This document shows, one piece after another, positions 4,237 through 7,070 of a stretch of DNA of 7,070 nt (position 1 is the first letter of the stretch; every line of letters begins with the position of its first letter). The DNA is from Methanocorpusculum sp. Its GTDB lineage: Archaea > Halobacteriota > Methanomicrobia > Methanomicrobiales > Methanocorpusculaceae. Location of the stretch: contig DALTVX010000133.1 in assembly GCA_029987395.1 (NCBI GenBank), positions 1 through 7,070 of the forward strand. The letters run 5' to 3'. Under the pieces are notes generated by a model. The model saw nothing but the letters and a program-made list of their open reading frames with translations. It made no database searches and had not been told where the DNA came from. Position numbers and translations under genes: made by a program.

Positions 4237-5439
4237 ATGTCTTCATTTTCTGCCGAAAACATCAGAGGCGACTTCCCGATACTTGAGCACCTCATCTATT
4301 TGGATAATGCTGCAACCTCCCTTTCTCCAAGGCAGGTCGTTGAAGCACAGATGGAAGCAGAATTTAATTATCGCGCAAATGTGGGTCGTGGAGTTCATCG
4401 TCTTGGACGGATGGCGACCCATAAATATGAAAATGCACGTTCTTCGGTGAAATCATTTTTTGGCGGGGAGAATGGAACACTTGCTTTCACCCGAAACACC
4501 ACTGAATCAGTGAATATCGTTGCAAGAGGACTTGATTGGAAACCAAGTGACAGAATAATTGTTCTGTTACAGGATCATCACTCCAATCTTCTTCCGTGGT
4601 TTAGACTCGCCGAAGAGAAAAAAATTGCCGGTGTGGATGTGGTCAATTCTATTGATGGTCACATACGGATATCAGATATAGAGTCATTCCTGACAAAAAA
4701 TACCAGAATGATTGCTGTTAGTCATGCATCCAATGTGTTTGGAACGGTTGCCCCTGTAGATGAAATAGCAAAAATTTGTCGTGAGCATAATATTTTATTT
4801 CTTATCGATGGTGCCCAGAGTGCTCCCCACCTTCCTCTTTCACTTGATAGATTGGGTTGTGATTACTTTTGTTTTTCCGGTCACAAAATGCTTGGGCCGA
4901 TGGGAATCGGCGGATTATGGATTTCGGAAAAATCTCAGCTGCCGCAACCGTTGTACGTTGGTGGGGGGATGGTGGATGTGGTGTCCGGCCAGACGTTTAC
5001 TGCCAAATCTTATGCGGCACAGTATGAAGCTGGAACACCCAATGTAATTGGTGCAATAGGTCTTGCCGCCGCCACTCGATATCTCTCTGATCTGGGGATG
5101 GAAAATGTGGCGAGTCATTCCTCCTCCCTTGCAAAAAAAATGGTGAAAGGACTATCCTCAATTGCCGGTGTCAACGTTTACACTCCCCTTGATGCCCAGT
5201 TGATCGGTACTGTGTCTTTTTCAGTTGCGGGTTTTCATCCTCATGAAGTTGCTCATTTCCTTGATGAAGCTGCAGGTATCATGGTTCGTTCCGGTGAGCA
5301 CTGCTGTCAACCTCTTATGCAGAAACTTGTTCCCACCGGCGGTGGGACGGTTCGTGCTAGCACGTATTGTTATAATACTGATGATGATATCGAAATGCTG
5401 ATTGCTACTGTCGAAGAAATCGCAGGTATGGTGAAATAA
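4237..5439 (+). CDS. Group II (SufS/CsdA-type) cysteine desulfurase
   Basis: The 400-residue PLP enzyme takes sulfur from L-cysteine as an enzyme persulfide, leaving alanine. Numbering from the ATG at 4237: YLDNAATSLSP near the N-terminus, RGVHRLG at about 51-57, the PLP-stacking His in DHHSN (H115), D191 and Q194 in DGAQSA, the Schiff-base lysine K217 in SGHKMLGP, the EAGTPN loop, and the catalytic cysteine C356 in RSGEHCCQP. This matches the RxGHHCAQP site of SufS rather than the longer flexible loop of IscS. An adjacent second cysteine (C357) replaces the usual Ala. A TTG start at 4198 would add 13 residues, but the family normally begins close to the F-P-I-L/YLDNAAT segment, so ATG is chosen. 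The FdhD-family gene begins directly after its TAA, and desulfurases are the known sulfur donors of FdhD. No SufBC scaffold is seen in the window. Confidence 0.93.
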   Translation: MSSFSAENIRGDFPILEHLIYLDNAATSLSPRQVVEAQMEAEFNYRANVGRGVHRLGRMATHKYENARSSVKSFFGGENGTLAFTRNTTESVNIVARGLDWKPSDRIIVLLQDHHSNLLPWFRLAEEKKIAGVDVVNSIDGHIRISDIESFLTKNTRMIAVSHASNVFGTVAPVDEIAKICREHNILFLIDGAQSAPHLPLSLDRLGCDYFCFSGHKMLGPMGIGGLWISEKSQLPQPLYVGGGMVDVVSGQTFTAKSYAAQYEAGTPNVIGAIGLAAATRYLSDLGMENVASHSSSLAKKMVKGLSSIAGVNVYTPLDAQLIGTVSFSVAGFHPHEVAHFLDEAAGIMVRSGEHCCQPLMQKLVPTGGGTVRASTYCYNTDDDIEMLIATVEEIAGMVK

Positions 5440-6066
5440 ATGTCAAAACATATTGATGAAAAACCAGTTCAGGTGGTGGTAAACGGAAGAGTTGCCCTTA
5501 TGCTCCTGACAAATGCAGAAGATCCGATTCATCTGGTGATCGGTGCTCTTTACACCGAAAAAATCATATCATCTTATTCTGAGGTAGAATCGATCCAAGT
5601 AGATGAAACCCTAGTCAGTGTCGTAACGAAAAATCCGTTTTCGATTTTGCTTTCGAGAAAAACCGTTCTCACTGGTTGTGGTGGCTCCTCTTCATTTTTG
5701 GATACTGGAAAACTTGATCGTGTGATCTCGAATATTTCTGTTGAGGATGTGGATCTAAATGATCTGGCGGCGAAACTTCCAAAAACCACCTGGTTCTCAG
5801 GTATACTTGTTGACACATCCGGGGTCCTCACCGAGGTTACAGATGTTTCGGCACAGAGTGTAATGGATCGAATGATTGGTTACGGACTCACTCAAGGAAT
5901 ATCATTTTCTGATACTCTTGTGCTTCTGAAAGGAAACATCAGCATAGAGTCCATGAGAAAAGCTGTAATCGCAGGTATCCCTATCGTGTGTATACATGGC
6001 GAGGTGACACAACCAGCTCTCCAGACTGCATCAGATTCGGGGGTATTGCTTCAGATGATATTTTAA
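5440..6066 (+). CDS. fdhD: Divergent FdhD-family sulfurtransferase-like protein
   Basis: FdhD takes sulfur from a cysteine desulfurase and hands it to the molybdenum cofactor of formate dehydrogenase. The 208-residue protein follows the FdhD pattern: KPVQVVVNGRVALMLLTNAEDPIHLVIGALYTEKII at the N-terminus (residues 8-43, usual form E-P-v-x-i-x-v-N-G), the cysteine loop TGCGG at 78-82, EVTDVSAQSVMDRMIG at 132-147, and a C-terminal ESMRKAVIAGIPIV segment. Key residues differ: the CxxC of E. coli FdhD is C80-G-G-S83, so the second Cys is Ser; the EDxGRHNAxDK motif has become TDVSAQSVMDR; the later SGRxS segment is KGNIS. Its length is below the roughly 260-280 of bacterial FdhD. Translation is coupled to the desulfurase: ATG abuts TAA, with GGTGA at 5430-5434. 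Membership of the family is likely, ordinary FdhD function is doubtful, and no formate dehydrogenase gene is present here. Confidence 0.78.
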   Translation: MSKHIDEKPVQVVVNGRVALMLLTNAEDPIHLVIGALYTEKIISSYSEVESIQVDETLVSVVTKNPFSILLSRKTVLTGCGGSSSFLDTGKLDRVISNISVEDVDLNDLAAKLPKTTWFSGILVDTSGVLTEVTDVSAQSVMDRMIGYGLTQGISFSDTLVLLKGNISIESMRKAVIAGIPIVCIHGEVTQPALQTASDSGVLLQMIF

Positions 6067-6082
6067 TATTTCACACTGTGAG

Positions 6083-6252
6083 ATGTACATATAATCAAAG
6101 TCCCCCCTCAGGAAATAGTGTGGGAAATTATCCCCAAATTTGCTGAGGAAATCAAATTCTATTTGGTTACTGACGATGAACTGGAAACTAAATCTCGCAT
6201 TATCTGCCACTCACTCAGCGGGTGGGATGAATGCCATTCTTCCTCTGAATAA
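6083..6252 (+). pseudogene. Probable remnant of a small HTH transcription-regulator gene
   Basis: The frame from 6085 to the TAA at 6250-6252 reads HIIKVPPQEIVWEIIPKF, then EEIKFYLVTDDELETKSR, ending in ICHSLSGWDECHSSSE. The first part resembles the start of archaeal XRE-type regulators (COG2522-like), whose N-terminus has the form KVPxEIVVWxxLPxxRxELAxxLV. No ATG opens this frame. An ATG at 6083 meets TAA after three codons, but removing one TA from the ATATAA at 6089-6094 would join it to the frame as M-Y-I-I-K-V-P. The expected helix-turn-helix (LSQxEVAxxLGVT) is missing, and the end is only about half the family length. A GTG at 6118 could still start a 44-residue peptide. I favour a decaying gene; the family link rests on remembered motif form only. 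Confidence 0.45.
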
Positions 6253-6388
6253 AACTAAAAAACCTCTAAATTTGAAAAATTAGTTTGACATATATTAGGG
6301 TCATACTCATGATAGATCGTTTTATTGATGGGAAAAACATTTCATGACCTCTATTACGATTTGAATATTGGTATTTTTCTAAGATCGC
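6253..6388. other. AT-rich spacer between convergent units
   Basis: No convincing gene is present. On the minus strand T6 and T3-T4 runs at 6262-6253 may end transcripts from the HAD gene at 6389-7051. An imperfect inverted repeat, CTAAATTT/AAAATTAG at 6266-6283, could form a weak hairpin on either strand. A TATA-like ACATATATTAG at 6289-6299 precedes a 12-codon ATG frame at 6309-6347 that I do not regard as a gene. Confidence 0.5.
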
Positions 6389-7051
6389 CTAGTCTTTTTT
6401 GATCAGTGCAAGAAATTCATCCGGCGAATCAACCGCACAAACTTTGTCCCGTTTATCCAGTGAGCCGTAGGTTGCATGTACTCCTTTCATACCCAGCTCT
6501 CTTGGAGGTTTGACATCCCGGTTCTTTTTGTCACCGATCATCACCGTCTCCTCTGCTGAAACACCCAGTTCCTCCAGTGTTTTCAAATACACCTGCGGGT
6601 CTGGTTTTTTCACCCCGAATGTTTCGGGTGTGACGAGAAGTTCAAAATATTCCCCATACCCAAGGGATGCCATACGTTTTTCCATATCCTGTCGGTCAGC
6701 ATTCGAAATAACGGCCAAGCGTACTCCAGCGGATCTCAACTCACTCAGTAATTTTTTTGTTCCGTCAAATGGTGAAATGCAGGCAAGTTCCAGTGTATGA
6801 TAAAGCCAGGTACACTGATCAAAATCAGCATCAACCCCGTCTTCCAGATAGAGGGTGACCGTATCTTCTATCATAGTTGGCGAGTTTTTATTCAAGGAAT
6901 AAAAATGCAGGTCTCCAAACGTTCCGCAGTATGCCATCAATGCGTCTGCTGCACAGATGTGTGCCCTTCGAAGGTCGTGCAGGGTGTTGTCCATATCAAA
7001 GATCACTGCACGCGGATATGTTTTTTCAGAGTTCACATGTGTCACAGTCAT
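6389..7051 (-). CDS. HAD-superfamily hydrolase, phosphoglycolate-phosphatase-like
   Basis: The 220-residue protein holds all four HAD motifs: motif I D19-M-D21-N-T23 (nucleophile and acid/base), motif II S116 in VISNADR, motif III K149 in KKPDP, and motif IV GD174-x4-D179 in GDKKNRD for Mg binding. A helical cap lies between motifs I and II (about 27-95), the subfamily I arrangement of phosphoglycolate phosphatase and similar enzymes. The likely activity is cytoplasmic phosphate monoester hydrolysis; the substrate is unknown. The ATG at 7051 overlaps the preceding gene's tail and has no Shine-Dalgarno site; GTG codons at 7045 and 7036 are alternatives, and the paralogue at the left window edge starts only five residues before PRAVIFD, which favours a later start. 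The protein shares the 14-residue stretch from PRAVIFD to TLHD with that paralogue. It is oriented toward the FdhD-family gene and separate from the sulfur operons. Confidence 0.9.
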   Translation of the reverse strand: MTVTHVNSEKTYPRAVIFDMDNTLHDLRRAHICAADALMAYCGTFGDLHFYSLNKNSPTMIEDTVTLYLEDGVDADFDQCTWLYHTLELACISPFDGTKKLLSELRSAGVRLAVISNADRQDMEKRMASLGYGEYFELLVTPETFGVKKPDPQVYLKTLEELGVSAEETVMIGDKKNRDVKPPRELGMKGVHATYGSLDKRDKVCAVDSPDEFLALIKKD

Positions 7052-7070
7052 GTCCGCAGGAGCTGCATTC
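7026..7070 (-). CDS. C-terminal tail of a cysteine-rich protein (partial)
   Basis: The minus strand from the window edge reads ECSSCGHDCDTCEL and a TGA at 7028-7026. Four cysteines in CxxCxxxCxxC spacing, ending almost at the stop, look like a metal-binding tail, and in the HAD frame the same bases give nothing special. Overlap with the HAD start by up to 26 bases is normal for cotranscribed archaeal genes. Because only 14 codons are visible, neither the protein family nor the reading frame can be proven. Confidence 0.5.
   Translation of the reverse strand, partial: ECSSCGHDCDTCEL

Noticed and set aside
4014..4295. 93-codon minus-strand open frame across the divergent promoter region
   Set aside because: It would run through both promoters and overlap two well-supported genes in other frames; no protein similarity is apparent.
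67..6066. Possible selenocysteine (in-frame TGA) genes, prompted by YedE/TusA being common in selenium loci
   Set aside because: All genes here end at stops that agree with family lengths, cysteines occupy the expected active sites, and no SECIS-like element was evident by eye.
6309..6347. 12-codon ATG frame behind a TATA-like sequence
   Set aside because: Too short and without a ribosome site or regulatory target; chance is sufficient.
1..7070. CRISPR arrays, tRNA or rRNA genes, insertion sequences
   Set aside because: No regularly spaced repeats, cloverleaf-like sequences, transposase-like proteins or terminal inverted repeats were seen on either strand.

Overview
The window looks like chromosomal DNA of a methanogenic archaeon, most likely of the order Methanomicrobiales. 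I infer this from protein style and gene content, not from a search. Supporting signs are archaeal TATA elements at about -26 in front of several genes, one probable leaderless gene, oligo-T transcription ends, GGAGG/GGTGA ribosome sites, and a compact siroheme sulfite-reductase-like protein with two built-in [4Fe-4S] clusters, a type well known from methanogens. Base composition is moderately AT-rich, with strongly AT-rich spacers.

Layout. The left half (1-3156) is a minus-strand sulfur block. In transcription order it holds two half-size YeeE/YedE membrane proteins (3156-2641, then 2640-2125, stop and start codons abutting), a TusA-type sulfur carrier (2114-1896), a second small protein that aligns with that carrier around one cysteine (1873-1661), an OsmC-family protein (1637-1116), then after a 140-base gap a sulfite-reductase-like protein (975-67) and the first 19 codons of a HAD hydrolase (57-1). 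The middle (3328-4116) is a minus-strand pair: a helical protein of unknown function with a C-terminal cysteine cluster, and a rubredoxin. A divergent promoter region (4117-4236) separates this pair from a plus-strand pair: a group II cysteine desulfurase (4237-5439) and a very divergent FdhD-family protein (5440-6066), again with abutting stop and start codons. The right end holds a likely decayed HTH-regulator gene (6083-6252), a complete HAD hydrolase on the minus strand (7051-6389), and the cysteine-rich C-terminal tail of one more gene (7070-7026).

How the genes may work together (inference). YeeE/YedE proteins with a TusA partner are known as thiosulfate or sulfane-sulfur importers in bacteria. 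A sulfite reductase next to them would remove the sulfite left when thiosulfate gives up its sulfane sulfur, and sulfite is toxic to methanogens. The desulfurase/FdhD-like pair is a second persulfide source and carrier. A selenium role is an alternative, because YedE/TusA-like genes also occur in selenium loci.

The most unusual points are the FdhD-like protein without its second active-site cysteine and without the GRHNA motif, the duplicated TusA-like carrier, the two-half transporter, and the near-identical start of the two HAD genes that bracket the whole sulfur region.
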